Shown here one piece after another: positions 34,701 through 44,058 of a stretch of DNA of 64,000 nucleotides. Position numbers and translations under genes: made by a program. The DNA lies in the NCBI RefSeq assembly GCF_014692515.1, contig NZ_JACOIK010000009.1:186001-250000 (forward strand). The letters run 5' to 3'. The notes beneath the pieces are model-generated. The model did no database searches, was not told the origin of the DNA, and saw only the letters and a list, made by a program, of their open reading frames with translations. Source of the DNA: Sphingobacterium micropteri. Its GTDB lineage: Bacteria > Bacteroidota > Bacteroidia > Sphingobacteriales > Sphingobacteriaceae. Position 1 is the first letter of the stretch. Each line of letters opens with the position of its first letter.

Positions 34701-36770
34701 CTACCGCACCGAACTACCCGGTTTAATCGTCGAAGTTGGATTAACGAAATCTAACCTACCATCTGCATCTTCCGCCATCAAAATCATCCCCTGGGATGTA
34801 ATGCCTTTGATAACACGCGGCTCCAGATTCACTAATATAGAAACTTGTTTACCGACAATGTCCGCTGGATTGAAAAACTCGGCGATGCCCGAAACAACTG
34901 TTCGTTGATCAATACCCGTATCGATTTTAAGCTTCAAGAGCTTCTTTGTTTTCGCTACTTTCTCAGCTTCCAAAATTGTTCCTACACGAATATCCATCTT
35001 TAGGAAATCTTCGTAAGTGATATTTGCTTTCGCGGGTTCGGCTTGTGCAGCCGCCGCTGCGTTTTTTGTCTTCGCCTCTTCTAATTTTTGCAATTGGAAG
35101 TCCACTTGTTCACCGGTAATCTTTTCGAATAACAGTTGGGCTTCACTTAACACATGTCCTGCTGCAATAAGATTTTGCTGCCCTGCCCTCGACCAATCTT
35201 GCGATTCCATATCCAACATCGCAAATAACTTGTTTGCTGTTTTCGGAAGAAACGGCTGTGACAATACCGCTATATTAGCGACAATCTGTGCGGCGACATA
35301 CATCACGGTTTTTACGCGCTCCGGATTTTCCTTATATACCTTCCAAGGTTCTTCATCGGCCAGGTATTTATTGCCCAAACGGGCGACATTCATAAAATGG
35401 CTCAATGCCTCCCGAAACCGATATTGTGCGATCGTTTGGCTGATTAGCGGTGGATAGCTTGCTAACTCGTCCAATGTCGCTTGATCCCCTTCCGTCAATG
35501 CCTCTCCTAAAGAAACCTGCCCTTCAAAATATTTATGAGACAACACCATCACACGATTCACAAAGTTACCGAAAATGGCCACAAGCTCGTTATTTACGCG
35601 CGCTTGAAAATCCTTCCATGTAAATTCACTATCTGATGTCTCCGGCAGAATCGAGGTTAACACATAACGTAACTCATCTTGTTTACCTGAAAACTCCCGT
35701 AAATACTCGTGCAACCATACTGCATGATTTCGGGACGTAGACAATTTATCTCCTTCTAGGTTTAAAAACTCATTCGCCGGAACGTTCTCAGGCAATATAT
35801 ATTCACCATGTGCATGTAATATCGCCGGAAAAGTAATGCAGTGAAATACAATATTATCTTTCCCGATAAAGTGAATGAGGGTGGAGTCATCCGATGTATC
35901 AGCTTGTTTTTTCCAGTACTTTTCCCAATCTTGATTGTTATCGAGAGCCCATTGTTTCGTAGCCGAAATATATCCTATCGGTGCATCCAGCCAAACGTAC
36001 AATTTCTTTCCTTTCGCTTCCTCAAGTGGAACATCAACGCCCCAATCTAAATCACGTGTCATAGAACGGGGCTGCAAGCCCGATTTTAACCAAGATTGAC
36101 ATTGTCCAAAAACATTCGGTTTTAACACACCTTTTTTTCCCTCGATCAGCCATTTTTCTAACCAAGGTTGATACTTATCCAACGGGAGATACCAGTGCTT
36201 AGTCTCCCTCAATACAGGTGTTTTTCCACTTAATGTTGATTTAGGATTGATGAGGTCTGTTGGGTTCAATGAGGTTCCGCATTTCTCACATTGATCGCCA
36301 TAAGCACCTTCATTATGGCAGTGCGGACAGGTCCCCACAATATATCGATCAGCTAAGAATTGATGGTATTCCTCGTCATAATATTGTTCAGAAAATTTTT
36401 CGATAAATTCGCCTTTCTCGTAAAGATTCATAAAAAACTCTTGTGATAGCTCGTGATGTACCTTTTCCGAAGTACGGTGATAAATATCAAACTCAATCCC
36501 GAATTCCTCAAAGCTCTCTTTGATTTGCTGATTATACTTATCAATAATCTCCCGTGGTGTTACCCCTTCTTTCTTTGCTTTAATCGTAATAGCCGCCCCA
36601 TGTTCATCCGAGCCACAGACAAACACTACATCTTTATGGTTCAAACGAAGGAAACGTGCGAAAATATCAGCAGGTATATAAGCGCCTGCAAGGTGCCCGA
36701 TATGTAAAGGGCCATTTGCATAAGGCAAAGCCGATGTAATAGTAAAACGATTTTTAGATAAGATACTCAA
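34701..36770 (-). CDS. metG: Methionyl-tRNA synthetase with C-terminal tRNA-binding domain
   Basis: This class I synthetase of 689 residues charges tRNA(Met) and the initiator. It has the HIGH-type motif in [20 protein letters not shown], the zinc knuckle [18 protein letters not shown], and the KMSKS equivalent KLSTSRN. A C-terminal Trbp111-like OB fold is separated by an Ala/Lys linker ([20 protein letters not shown]) and contains [13 protein letters not shown]. The frame is open to 36914 without a plausible protein, and the family start aligns with TTG at 36770, so a TTG start is called. A -7 box lies about 60 bases upstream. The AraC-like gene follows closely; ldcA is divergent. Confidence 0.93.
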   Translation of the reverse strand: MSILSKNRFTITSALPYANGPLHIGHLAGAYIPADIFARFLRLNHKDVVFVCGSDEHGAAITIKAKKEGVTPREIIDKYNQQIKESFEEFGIEFDIYHRTSEKVHHELSQEFFMNLYEKGEFIEKFSEQYYDEEYHQFLADRYIVGTCPHCHNEGAYGDQCEKCGTSLNPTDLINPKSTLSGKTPVLRETKHWYLPLDKYQPWLEKWLIEGKKGVLKPNVFGQCQSWLKSGLQPRSMTRDLDWGVDVPLEEAKGKKLYVWLDAPIGYISATKQWALDNNQDWEKYWKKQADTSDDSTLIHFIGKDNIVFHCITFPAILHAHGEYILPENVPANEFLNLEGDKLSTSRNHAVWLHEYLREFSGKQDELRYVLTSILPETSDSEFTWKDFQARVNNELVAIFGNFVNRVMVLSHKYFEGQVSLGEALTEGDQATLDELASYPPLISQTIAQYRFREALSHFMNVARLGNKYLADEEPWKVYKENPERVKTVMYVAAQIVANIAVLSQPFLPKTANKLFAMLDMESQDWSRAGQQNLIAAGHVLSEAQLLFEKITGEQVDFQLQKLEEAKTKNAAAAAQAEPAKANITYEDFLKMDIRVGTILEAEKVAKTKKLLKLKIDTGIDQRTVVSGIAEFFNPADIVGKQVSILVNLEPRVIKGITSQGMILMAEDADGRLDFVNPTSTIKPGSSVR

Positions 36771-36828
36771 CGTATACAGATTTTTAAGTTGACAAAAAAT
36801 TAAACCGAAGAAATACTTGTTTCTTTGG

Positions 36829-36836
36829 CAAAGATA
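36829..36836 (-). promoter_or_regulatory. -7 promoter box of metG
   Basis: The minus strand reads TATCTTTG (TAnnTTTG), 58 bases before the TTG start at 36770. The same octamer lies upstream of rpsO. It supports the downstream TTG start for metG over longer frames. No clear -33 box is seen. Confidence 0.45.
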
Positions 36837-36870
36837 ACTCAAATTGCGCGTATAATAATAAGGACGGGGC

Positions 36871-37782
36871 ATGAAAACACCAGAATTTCTTAAAGAAGGA
36901 GATAAAGTCGCCATTGTTTGTCCGGCGAGTTATATCAAAAGAAATATCGATATAGCGGTGAAAGTCTTGAGTGACTGGGGACTTCACGTCGAAATAGGCA
37001 AAAGCGTAACCTCCCAATTTCACCAATTTGCCGGAACAGATGATGTACGCAGACAGGATTTACAGGCTGTACTTGACGATCGGGACATTAAAGCTATTTT
37101 CGCTGCTCGCGGTGGTTATGGTACAGTTAGGATTATCGACCAATTAGACTTCCGAAAGTTCAAAAAACATCCGAAGTGGATTGTCGGATTCAGTGATGTT
37201 ACCGTACTTCATAGCCACCTTCACAACAAAGTTGGTATATGCAGTATACACGGACAGATGCCGAAGTCTTTTGATGAAAGTACTACAGCAGCCTTAACAT
37301 CTTTAAGACATGCCCTTTTTGGAAAAAAAACAGATTTCAACTACCGTCAAAATACATTCCCCAACCGCTCTGGTAAGGGATATGGCCGCTTAATTGGCGG
37401 TAACCTAGCCATCCTTCACAGTATTTTAGCCTCTCCCTCCGATGGAAAATATGATAACAAGATACTCTTTATCGAAGACGTGGGAGAACAGCATTACAAT
37501 ATCGATCGCATGTTATGGACACTTAAGAGGGCCAATAAACTTTCCAAATTACAGGGTCTAATTGTAGGTGGCTTTACGGCATTAAAAGACAGCAATCCGC
37601 CCTTTGGCCAACGGTTTGAAGAGATTATCATGGACAAAGTCGCCGAATACGATTTCCCGGTGTGCTTCGGTTTTCCTGCTGGACACATGGAGAATAATCA
37701 TAGCCTTATTTTTGGAAAAGAAGTGATGCTGAAAGTGAATCAAAAAGAGGCTTGGTTGAGCTATAGCGACACCAAAGCTTGA
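36871..37782 (+). CDS. ldcA: LD-carboxypeptidase (peptidase family S66)
   Basis: This 303-residue serine peptidase of the MccF/LdcA family cleaves the terminal D-alanine from L,D-tetrapeptides of recycled murein. The catalytic Ser is S108 in [13 protein letters not shown]. The Glu lies in [20 protein letters not shown] and the His in [17 protein letters not shown], completing the Ser-Glu-His triad. There is no signal peptide, consistent with a cytoplasmic recycling role. Microcin C self-immunity proteins share the fold but are less likely as no microcin genes are near. It is divergent from metG. A 128-base gap with no clear feature separates it from pckA. Confidence 0.9.
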   Translation: MKTPEFLKEGDKVAIVCPASYIKRNIDIAVKVLSDWGLHVEIGKSVTSQFHQFAGTDDVRRQDLQAVLDDRDIKAIFAARGGYGTVRIIDQLDFRKFKKHPKWIVGFSDVTVLHSHLHNKVGICSIHGQMPKSFDESTTAALTSLRHALFGKKTDFNYRQNTFPNRSGKGYGRLIGGNLAILHSILASPSDGKYDNKILFIEDVGEQHYNIDRMLWTLKRANKLSKLQGLIVGGFTALKDSNPPFGQRFEEIIMDKVAEYDFPVCFGFPAGHMENNHSLIFGKEVMLKVNQKEAWLSYSDTKA

Positions 37783-37910
37783 TGTGTTAATTATTCTGCA
37801 AAACACAACAAAAACCAAATATTCATCTATTTTATCCAATAGTATGCGAAAATTATCCTGCACTGTCTTTCCATAGATATTCTACCTACTTTCGTTTCAT
37901 AAACTAAATC

Positions 37911-39536
37911 ATGATTCTTATGGTTATGGAAACGAAACATCCGAACCCATTTCGCGCCGATTACTTCTTGGCTGCTGCTTCTTCAACAATCTATCTTAAT
38001 CAAGATGCAAATACGTTAGTCCAACAGACGCTAGATCGCGGACAAGGGAAACTAAGCAACACCGGGGCGCTTTGCATCCAGACCGGAAAGTTTACGGGAC
38101 GTTCTCCTAAAGACCGGTTTATCGTTCGCGATAAATTCACGGAAAATACCGTTGACTGGGGAGAAATCAATATTCCGATCGCCCCCGAAATCTTCGATAA
38201 TCTGTTGGAGAAAATGGAAGCGTTTATTCAAGACAAAGAATTGTGGATACGCCATTGTTATGCCGGAGCAAATCCCTCCTACCGACTCCATGTTACGGTT
38301 ATTAATACCACACCTTGGGCGAATCTGTTCTGTCATCATCTTTTCTTACGACCTGCTGTCGATGACCCTGAAAACGATCAACAAGAATGGACCATATTAC
38401 AGGTACCGGAGTTCTTAGCGAATCCCGCAATTGACCAAACACGACAAGAAAATTTCACCATGATCAATTTCAGCAAAAAAATGATTTTGATAGGCGGCTC
38501 CGCCTATACCGGTGAAATGAAAAAAGGAATCTTTTCTGTCTTGAACTTCATACTGCCTCACCAATATAATGTACTTCCGATGCACTGTTCAGCAAATGAA
38601 GGAGAGCAGGGCGATGTTGCCCTATTCTTTGGATTAAGTGGTACAGGTAAGACGACACTATCCGCTGACGTTAACCGGAAGTTAATTGGCGACGATGAAC
38701 ACGGCTGGGCCGACGATAGCGTTTTTAATTTCGAAGGAGGTTGTTACGCCAAATGTATCGATCTACACCCGGACAAAGAACCTCAGATATATGCTGCCAT
38801 AAAACATCCTACACTTCTGGAAAATGTAGGTTTTTTTTCAGGCACAAATAAAGTTGATTTTAGTGATGCTGGTATTACGGAAAATACGCGGGCAGCCTAC
38901 CCCATTGATCATATTAAAAATGCAAAAGAATACGCTGTCGGAAAAATACCGAAGAATATCTTTTTCTTAACTTGTGACGCTTTTGGCGTGCTGCCCCCGA
39001 TCGCTAAACTTACTAAGGTGCAGGCAATGTACCACTTCTTATCTGGATATACGGCCAAAGTGGCTGGAACAGAAGTCGGCGTCCGCGAACCGCAAAGTAC
39101 CTTTTCCGCATGCTTCGGAAGAGTTTTTCTTCCGCTTCATCCGACAAGATACGCCGAATTGTTAGGGAAGAAATTAGATGCATATCCCGAAGTGAACGTT
39201 TGGCTAGTGAACACCGGCTGGACAGGAGGTGCCTATGGGATTGGAAAAAGAATCAGCCTACATCATACCCGTGCGATGGTACAAGCGGCTATTCAAGGAC
39301 ACCTTACGGATCAACCCTATACCCGCCACCCTCATTTTGGTATTCTAATGCCCAAAACATGCCCCGGTGTTCCGGTAGAAATACTTAACCCGCGGAATAC
39401 TTGGAAAAATAAGGAAGCATACGATAAACAAGCTGAAACGTTGGCAAAGCTTTTTGTTCAGCATTCCGAACAATATCAGGCAGAGGCCAGTCAGGAAATA
39501 CGAAATGCTTCACCTGGACTGATCCAGAAGGTTTGA
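37911..39536 (+). CDS. pckA: Phosphoenolpyruvate carboxykinase (ATP)
   Basis: This 541-residue enzyme decarboxylates and phosphorylates oxaloacetate to PEP with ATP, the entry to gluconeogenesis, and in Bacteroidota can also run in the carboxylating direction. ALCIQTGKFTGRSPKDRFIV is the N-terminal family signature. The P-loop FFGLSGTGKTTLSAD starts near residue 239, followed by LIGDDEHGWADDSVFNFEGG, the metal and kinase-2 site. TGWTGGAYGIGKRISL is also typical. Two further in-frame ATGs at codons 4 and 6 are alternative starts. It is a monocistronic gene that converges with the respiratory cluster, ending two bases from its last gene. Confidence 0.96.
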   Translation: MILMVMETKHPNPFRADYFLAAASSTIYLNQDANTLVQQTLDRGQGKLSNTGALCIQTGKFTGRSPKDRFIVRDKFTENTVDWGEINIPIAPEIFDNLLEKMEAFIQDKELWIRHCYAGANPSYRLHVTVINTTPWANLFCHHLFLRPAVDDPENDQQEWTILQVPEFLANPAIDQTRQENFTMINFSKKMILIGGSAYTGEMKKGIFSVLNFILPHQYNVLPMHCSANEGEQGDVALFFGLSGTGKTTLSADVNRKLIGDDEHGWADDSVFNFEGGCYAKCIDLHPDKEPQIYAAIKHPTLLENVGFFSGTNKVDFSDAGITENTRAAYPIDHIKNAKEYAVGKIPKNIFFLTCDAFGVLPPIAKLTKVQAMYHFLSGYTAKVAGTEVGVREPQSTFSACFGRVFLPLHPTRYAELLGKKLDAYPEVNVWLVNTGWTGGAYGIGKRISLHHTRAMVQAAIQGHLTDQPYTRHPHFGILMPKTCPGVPVEILNPRNTWKNKEAYDKQAETLAKLFVQHSEQYQAEASQEIRNASPGLIQKV

Positions 39537-39538
39537 TT

Positions 39539-40003
39539 CTATAAAAATACTTTGGAGTGCCAACTTGCTTTCATTGGCACTTCCCATTTTGTCGCCAATT
39601 CTTCAGCAGAGGTTACCATATTATTAAAGACAACAACGGTATCGGAATTAACCTCGTCCTTCGCCAACAAGCTCCGAAAAACATTTTGTGGAACTACCTG
39701 AATAGGTTCGTTCGCCGCTCTTCGAAAGGCTATTTGTAAGCGATCAAATAACGATACCTCCAACGCTTGCTCTATTTTCTTTAAGAGATGAACCGACTTA
39801 TCAATAGAACATCCTGTTACCATTGCCTTCTCTTCGTCTACCATTAGGACAATAAACAAGTCGTAACGAATCTCGAATGATCCCGCCAATTGGTTGCCAT
39901 GGGCTGTCCATTGTGCTACAAATTCCTGTAAAACTTGCTCTATTTTACGAATCTCATCCTGTAGAAAAAAACGATTGCTTTGATAAATCCAAACTCTTTT
40001 CAT
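39539..40003 (-). CDS. Conserved hypothetical protein of Bacteroidota
   Basis: This is a 154-residue soluble protein without signal peptide or transmembrane segment. It opens MKRVWIYQSNRFFLQDEIRK and contains FVAQWTAHGNQLAGSFEI and VTGCSIDKSVHLLKKIEQ. Homologues in this phylum are often labelled ABC transporter ATPase, but there is no Walker A or signature motif here, so that name is not supported. A cysteine in GCSIDKS recurs in the family as I remember it. The gene is 34 bases downstream of the DUF420 gene at the end of the respiratory cluster and may be its last cistron. Function unknown. Confidence 0.7.
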   Translation of the reverse strand: MKRVWIYQSNRFFLQDEIRKIEQVLQEFVAQWTAHGNQLAGSFEIRYDLFIVLMVDEEKAMVTGCSIDKSVHLLKKIEQALEVSLFDRLQIAFRRAANEPIQVVPQNVFRSLLAKDEVNSDTVVVFNNMVTSAEELATKWEVPMKASWHSKVFL

Positions 40004-40037
40004 TTTTTTAGTATTGTGAAGTTGTTATTTACAGCTC

Positions 40038-40574
40038 TCAACTATAATAAGGTGAAATCATCAAATAGACAATAACCCCCGTTACGGCCACATATAACCA
40101 CATAGGGTAGGTAATACGCGCCAGCTTCTTATGCCGCTCATACGCGCCTGCAATACCGCGTACAAATGTAAACAATACAAACGGTATGATGATAATGGAC
40201 AATAGAATATGGGATATCAATATAAAGAAATAAATATACCGGATTACCCCTTCACCACCGTAAGATGTAGATTCGGAGGTCATGTGGTAAGCGACATACA
40301 TCAATAAGAAGGCAACAGAACAGCCCATACATACCTTGATAAGATTTTCGTGCAATTTCACATTGCCTCTTTTAATCGCCGATATCGCTACCACCAACAA
40401 TACAGCGGTTATTCCATTGATCGTGGCATAAATTGGCGGTAGAAAGGTTAAGGGTTCTACATCATAACCCAATTTTCTTAAATTGACCCCAAATAGCACC
40501 GCTACTGCTAACGGAATAATGATGGAAAGCGTTACAATCCACTTTTTGTACTTCTTCTCTTCTGCTGTCATCAT
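40038..40574 (-). CDS. DUF420 membrane protein, oxidase cluster accessory
   Basis: This 178-residue inner-membrane protein has five predicted helices and begins with a basic cytoplasmic tail (MMTAEEKKYKKWIV). INGITAVLLVVAISAIKRGN followed by VKLHENLIKVCMGCS, then VAYHMTSES and SHILLSIIIIPFVL, are DUF420 features with the conserved histidines. DUF420 members are usually encoded with caa3-type oxidases, and the related CtaM is required for oxidase maturation in Firmicutes. A role in assembly is therefore likely but not shown. It follows the SCO-like gene after 12 bases. Confidence 0.85.
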   Translation of the reverse strand: MMTAEEKKYKKWIVTLSIIIPLAVAVLFGVNLRKLGYDVEPLTFLPPIYATINGITAVLLVVAISAIKRGNVKLHENLIKVCMGCSVAFLLMYVAYHMTSESTSYGGEGVIRYIYFFILISHILLSIIIIPFVLFTFVRGIAGAYERHKKLARITYPMWLYVAVTGVIVYLMISPYYS

Positions 40575-40586
40575 GCGAATGTATAC

Positions 40587-41306
40587 TTATTGTTTTTCTA
40601 CTTTCATTGGTCTGTTCCTGATCTCCTCTACCATCAGCAATTTTATCTCATCTTCCAAGCGATCTATCTCCCCCTTTAGACTTATATCGTAGAAACCACG
40701 AATACGGCCTTTGGAGTCCAGCAACACCAATTGGTTACTAATCAAAAAACGGGTTGAATCAGTCGGATCCGGCATCGCATCAATAAGCAATTGTTCCCGA
40801 GCGTAGCCAAAGATATCCACATTCGCATTATGGACAACATGCCAATGCTTCCCGGTCATGTTTTTATATCCATGCATAAAGGCGTTCACATCTGTTTGGG
40901 TATCTGTACTATCAACCGAAATAGAGAAAAAATTCACCTTAGAATTCTCTTGAAAACGCGTGGCTAACATATCCATGTGATCTAACATCAATCGTGAAAA
41001 AGCAGCGTCCCGAGTATAAAAAAGATGTGCTATGCTTATACAAGTATCTGGTGCGGGAAACGCCACATTTGCTCCTGCTCCATCATTAAAGCCAATATGG
41101 GATACCGTATGAAAAATCGTATCCGGGTACTCCCTGCCCCAGTTACGTTTCATTTCGCCACTCAGCTTCTTCTCTCCAAAAACGGGTAGCGAAGCATATT
41201 CATTAAAGCCAAATCTATTAACGGCTATATATAAAAATCCTGGCACCAGTAAGATTAATGCCAGGATAATTATCTTTGATTTACCTCTTTGAGTATGCTT
41301 ACTCAT
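40587..41306 (-). CDS. SCO1/SenC-like protein lacking the copper-binding motif
   Basis: This 239-residue membrane-anchored thioredoxin-fold protein has one transmembrane helix at about 10-30. In copper chaperones of the family a CPxxC motif and a distal histidine bind Cu for delivery to the CuA site of oxidase subunit II. Here the equivalent stretch is FYTRDAAFS, with D100 and S104 at the two cysteine positions, and FLISNQLVLLD has N191 in place of the histidine. The rest of the fold is recognisable (NFFSISVDSTDTQTDVNAF, IFGYAREQLL). The frame is intact and its place in the operon is standard, so it is not an obvious pseudogene. Copper transfer by this protein is doubtful. Confidence 0.8.
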   Translation of the reverse strand: MSKHTQRGKSKIIILALILLVPGFLYIAVNRFGFNEYASLPVFGEKKLSGEMKRNWGREYPDTIFHTVSHIGFNDGAGANVAFPAPDTCISIAHLFYTRDAAFSRLMLDHMDMLATRFQENSKVNFFSISVDSTDTQTDVNAFMHGYKNMTGKHWHVVHNANVDIFGYAREQLLIDAMPDPTDSTRFLISNQLVLLDSKGRIRGFYDISLKGEIDRLEDEIKLLMVEEIRNRPMKVEKQ

Positions 41307-41327
41307 TTAAAGCCTCCTCGTTACAAC

Positions 41328-41705
41328 TTAATTATTGGGAAATAATGGATGTGATTGTAAATGATATAATAAATAATCACCTTCGATTAACATCAATACA
41401 ATAAAGTATACAATAAAGATGAAACCGATACTCACACAGACAATAAAACCCGATTTCTCAAACTTCAGGTGCATGAAATAGGCAATGATGTAAAAAGCTT
41501 TTACCAACGTCAATGCAATATAAATTACATTAACGAATATCCCTTTTTGGAGGATACCCCAGTGGTGAACAAAACCTAAAGCGATCAAAAACTCTAGGGC
41601 GGTCAACGCTAAAAGGATAAAGAAAACTCTCCAAATTCCTTTTTTATCCATACCACCATGATCATGGTGGTCATGTGTTGTTGCTATATTTTCGTGATTA
41701 GACAT
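41328..41705 (-). CDS. Cytochrome c oxidase subunit IV (caa3 type, COX4_pro)
   Basis: This small 125-residue membrane subunit has three predicted helices (IWRVFFILLALTALEFLIAL, VNVIYIALTLVKAFYIIAYF, IVCVSIGFIFIVYFIVLMLI). The N-terminus is histidine-rich (ATTHDHHDHGG). The pattern KAFYIIAYFMHLKFEKSG matches the prokaryotic subunit IV family, which stabilises the oxidase core. It lies downstream of the two subunit III genes and upstream of the SCO-like gene, the standard order in Bacteroidota. Confidence 0.85.
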   Translation of the reverse strand: MSNHENIATTHDHHDHGGMDKKGIWRVFFILLALTALEFLIALGFVHHWGILQKGIFVNVIYIALTLVKAFYIIAYFMHLKFEKSGFIVCVSIGFIFIVYFIVLMLIEGDYLLYHLQSHPLFPNN

Positions 41706-41742
41706 TTCTGTTATATAGTAATGTGATAAATTCCGTAACCAA

Positions 41743-42480
41743 TTAAATCAAATAGAAGAACGTAAATACGAATACCCATACTAAGTCTACAAAGTGCCAA
41801 TAAAGACCTACCTTTTCAACCATTAAGTATGTACCTCTTCTTTCGAATGTATTATTGAGCGTCATGCTCAAAATGATAATATTCAATAAGATTCCGATCG
41901 ATACGTGAAATCCGTGAAAACCTGTTATCGTGAAGAACAGATTAGAGAACTGTAAAGCAGCAGTATAGGATATATCCTTTGTAAAATAAGGCGCCAACGC
42001 TTGTGCTACAGCATCACCTTCCAAACCTGTTGCCGGGTTTCTTCCAAACCAAAAACCTTGATGATGTAAGTGTGTCCACTCGATAGCCTGACAGCCAACA
42101 AAAGCTAAACCACCCAAAATCGTCCACAGCATCCATTTTACGACCTCATCTTTCCTGTTCCGATGACCTGCATCAACAGCCAATACCATGGTTACAGATG
42201 ACATAATCAAAATAAAGGTCATGATACCGACGAACACCAAAGGTTGTCCAGACTCGGCAATACCTGGAATAGATTGGAAAACCTTATCTGCGTCAATCCA
42301 CGTAGGCTGCGCAAATTTTTGCGCGCCATAGTAAATCAGAAATGCAGAAAACGTAAAGGCATCCGATACCAAGAAAAACCACATCATGATTTTTCCATAC
42401 TCCAAGTTCCAAGGCGACTTACCACCACTCCAAGGGCCGTCTTTTACCTTATCCAATTGCGATACAGTTGTTGTACTCAT
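41743..42480 (-). CDS. Cytochrome c oxidase subunit III (second copy)
   Basis: This 245-residue heme-copper oxidase subunit III has about six or seven helices. NLEYGKIMMWFFLVSDAFTF is the usual start of helix 1. Q-A-I-E-W-T-HLHHQGFWFG and FSNLFFTITGFHGFHVSIGI with its conserved histidines are family motifs. GLYWHFVDLVWVFVFTFFYL is the characteristic C-terminal end. Subunit III stabilises subunit I and may shape proton entry. It lies nine bases after a shorter subunit III homologue; paired subunit III genes are common in this operon type. Confidence 0.92.
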   Translation of the reverse strand: MSTTTVSQLDKVKDGPWSGGKSPWNLEYGKIMMWFFLVSDAFTFSAFLIYYGAQKFAQPTWIDADKVFQSIPGIAESGQPLVFVGIMTFILIMSSVTMVLAVDAGHRNRKDEVVKWMLWTILGGLAFVGCQAIEWTHLHHQGFWFGRNPATGLEGDAVAQALAPYFTKDISYTAALQFSNLFFTITGFHGFHVSIGILLNIIILSMTLNNTFERRGTYLMVEKVGLYWHFVDLVWVFVFTFFYLI

Positions 42481-42489
42481 TGTTTACTA

Positions 42490-43077
42490 TTATTGATTCA
42501 AAAGTAAGAAAACATAAATATAAATCCACAAAAGATCGAGAAAATGCCAAAAAATAGTGGCTAAATTCATGCGGAATTGGTTGTCCGGAAATGGGATAGG
42601 CTTCATAGCTCCCCATAAACATCTTACCAACACGATCAAACCCGCAATAATATGTGCTAAATGCATCCCCGTAAACACATAGATAAACGATTGTGATGCA
42701 TTATTATTTATAAAAGTAATATCCCGACTCACCAATACTGACCAAGCATCCACCTGCAAGACAAAAAACACAACCCCCAATACAATGGTCAGCAATAAAA
42801 ATAACTTTTGTTTACCTAATTGCTCCAGCTTCGTCGCGCGATAACCTAAATGCAGTGTCAAACTGCTGAATACGATCACGATCGTACTATATATAAAAGT
42901 ATTAGGCAAAATAGTCTTTATTCCTTTATCAACTCCACCAGCTGTATACACGATGAATCCGCTGGACAACGCCGCAAACATCATAAACATACCAATCATT
43001 CCCAGCCAAAGGTTAAACTTTTTAGCCTTCCTTGATTGCATCAATTCTTCCGTTGTATAATCGTCCGTATGCTCCAT
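42490..43077 (-). CDS. Cytochrome c oxidase subunit III (first copy, short)
   Basis: This 195-residue subunit III family protein has five predicted helices. It carries FNLWLGMIGMFMMFAALSSG, FIYVFTGMHLAHIIAGLIVL with the conserved His, and the ending MNLATIFWHFLDLLWIYIYV. It lacks the two N-terminal helices of classical subunit III, as do many bacterial versions. Its start abuts the ctaB stop without a gap (43077/43078), so the two are translated from the same message. Division of labour with the longer copy downstream is unknown. Confidence 0.9.
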   Translation of the reverse strand: MEHTDDYTTEELMQSRKAKKFNLWLGMIGMFMMFAALSSGFIVYTAGGVDKGIKTILPNTFIYSTIVIVFSSLTLHLGYRATKLEQLGKQKLFLLLTIVLGVVFFVLQVDAWSVLVSRDITFINNNASQSFIYVFTGMHLAHIIAGLIVLVRCLWGAMKPIPFPDNQFRMNLATIFWHFLDLLWIYIYVFLLLNQ

Positions 43078-43986
43078 CTATTTCAAAGGAATAAAATCAA
43101 ATAACAAAACCAATTGCGTTAGTGGCAAATAAATGAATGATGTGAACATCACTTTCTTTGCCGTGGCATCGGTCATTTCTTTTATGTGCTTAAAACCATA
43201 ATAAGCAAACAACAAACCGCCCACCAGCGACACCACCGTAAATACCCAACCACCGAAACCGTAATATAGGGGCAGTACACCTACCGGAACCATTAATACG
43301 GCCGAAATAAAAATCATCCAAGCTGAGATTGTATCTTTTTTTGTTGTCGGTAATAGCCTAAACCCCGCTCGCTTATAATCCTCATCAGCAACCCAGGCAA
43401 TCGCCCAAAAATGTGGAAATTGCCAAAAAAACTGAATCAAAAACAATACCCACGGCGTGATTACAATAGCCGCTTCACTAACTGCTGCGTATTCAAAACC
43501 AAAGCCCGCAGACTTAAAAGCGGCATAATACCCAATCAGGGGCGGCAATGCGCCTGGAAACGCACCTACAAACACCGCTATTGGCGATTTTTGCTTTAAT
43601 GGCGTGTATACAAACGCATACAGGATGATCGCAAAAACCGAGAGTAAGCCGGCTAAAAAATTAAGCCTGACCAGCAACAAGGTACCGAAAATCCCCATAA
43701 ACAAGCTTAATACCAATGCTTGTCCAGTAGTCATCCTACCCGCCGGCAGCGGTCGATCTTCCGTCCTCTTCATCAGCTTATCGAGGTCGCGCTCGATAAT
43801 TTCATTAAAACCGTTTGCAGAACCGGTTATCAGAAATCCACCAATTGTCAAAATCAACCAGTTTATCCAAATAATATCGTCCTGTTGTCTGGCTCCAATC
43901 AAAAACGAAATAGAAGCTGAAAAAACAACGGTTAGGGTCAACCTAAGCTTAACTAATTTATTGAAATCAGAAATGAACTGCTTCAT
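43078..43986 (-). CDS. ctaB: Protoheme IX farnesyltransferase (heme O synthase)
   Basis: This 302-residue UbiA-type prenyltransferase has about nine helices and attaches farnesyl to heme b to form heme O. The first aspartate-rich site is in GSANGFNEIIERDLDKLMKR with the TEDRPLPAG block, typical of CtaB/CyoE. FWQFPHFWAIAWVADEDYKR is the second conserved block and carries the other polar site. It lies between ctaA and the first subunit III gene. Together with CtaA it supplies heme A for the oxidase encoded in the same cluster. Confidence 0.95.
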   Translation of the reverse strand: MKQFISDFNKLVKLRLTLTVVFSASISFLIGARQQDDIIWINWLILTIGGFLITGSANGFNEIIERDLDKLMKRTEDRPLPAGRMTTGQALVLSLFMGIFGTLLLVRLNFLAGLLSVFAIILYAFVYTPLKQKSPIAVFVGAFPGALPPLIGYYAAFKSAGFGFEYAAVSEAAIVITPWVLFLIQFFWQFPHFWAIAWVADEDYKRAGFRLLPTTKKDTISAWMIFISAVLMVPVGVLPLYYGFGGWVFTVVSLVGGLLFAYYGFKHIKEMTDATAKKVMFTSFIYLPLTQLVLLFDFIPLK

Positions 43987-44058
43987 GAAAATCTTTATCC
44001 TCTTCTAAAAATGAACAAGTATGCGTTAAAACCACAAATGTCTGCAACTTTGCTCATA

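Noticed and set aside
34695..36914. Longer metG start at 36914
   Set aside because: The added 48 residues have no family match, cross the metG -7 box and run into the 5' end of the divergent ldcA gene.
39539..40003. ABC transporter ATPase, the name often given to homologues
   Set aside because: No Walker A, Walker B or signature motif is present in the 154 residues.
40587..41306. SCO-like gene as a pseudogene
   Set aside because: The frame is intact with a membrane anchor and a conserved fold; only the metal ligands are replaced, which suggests altered function.
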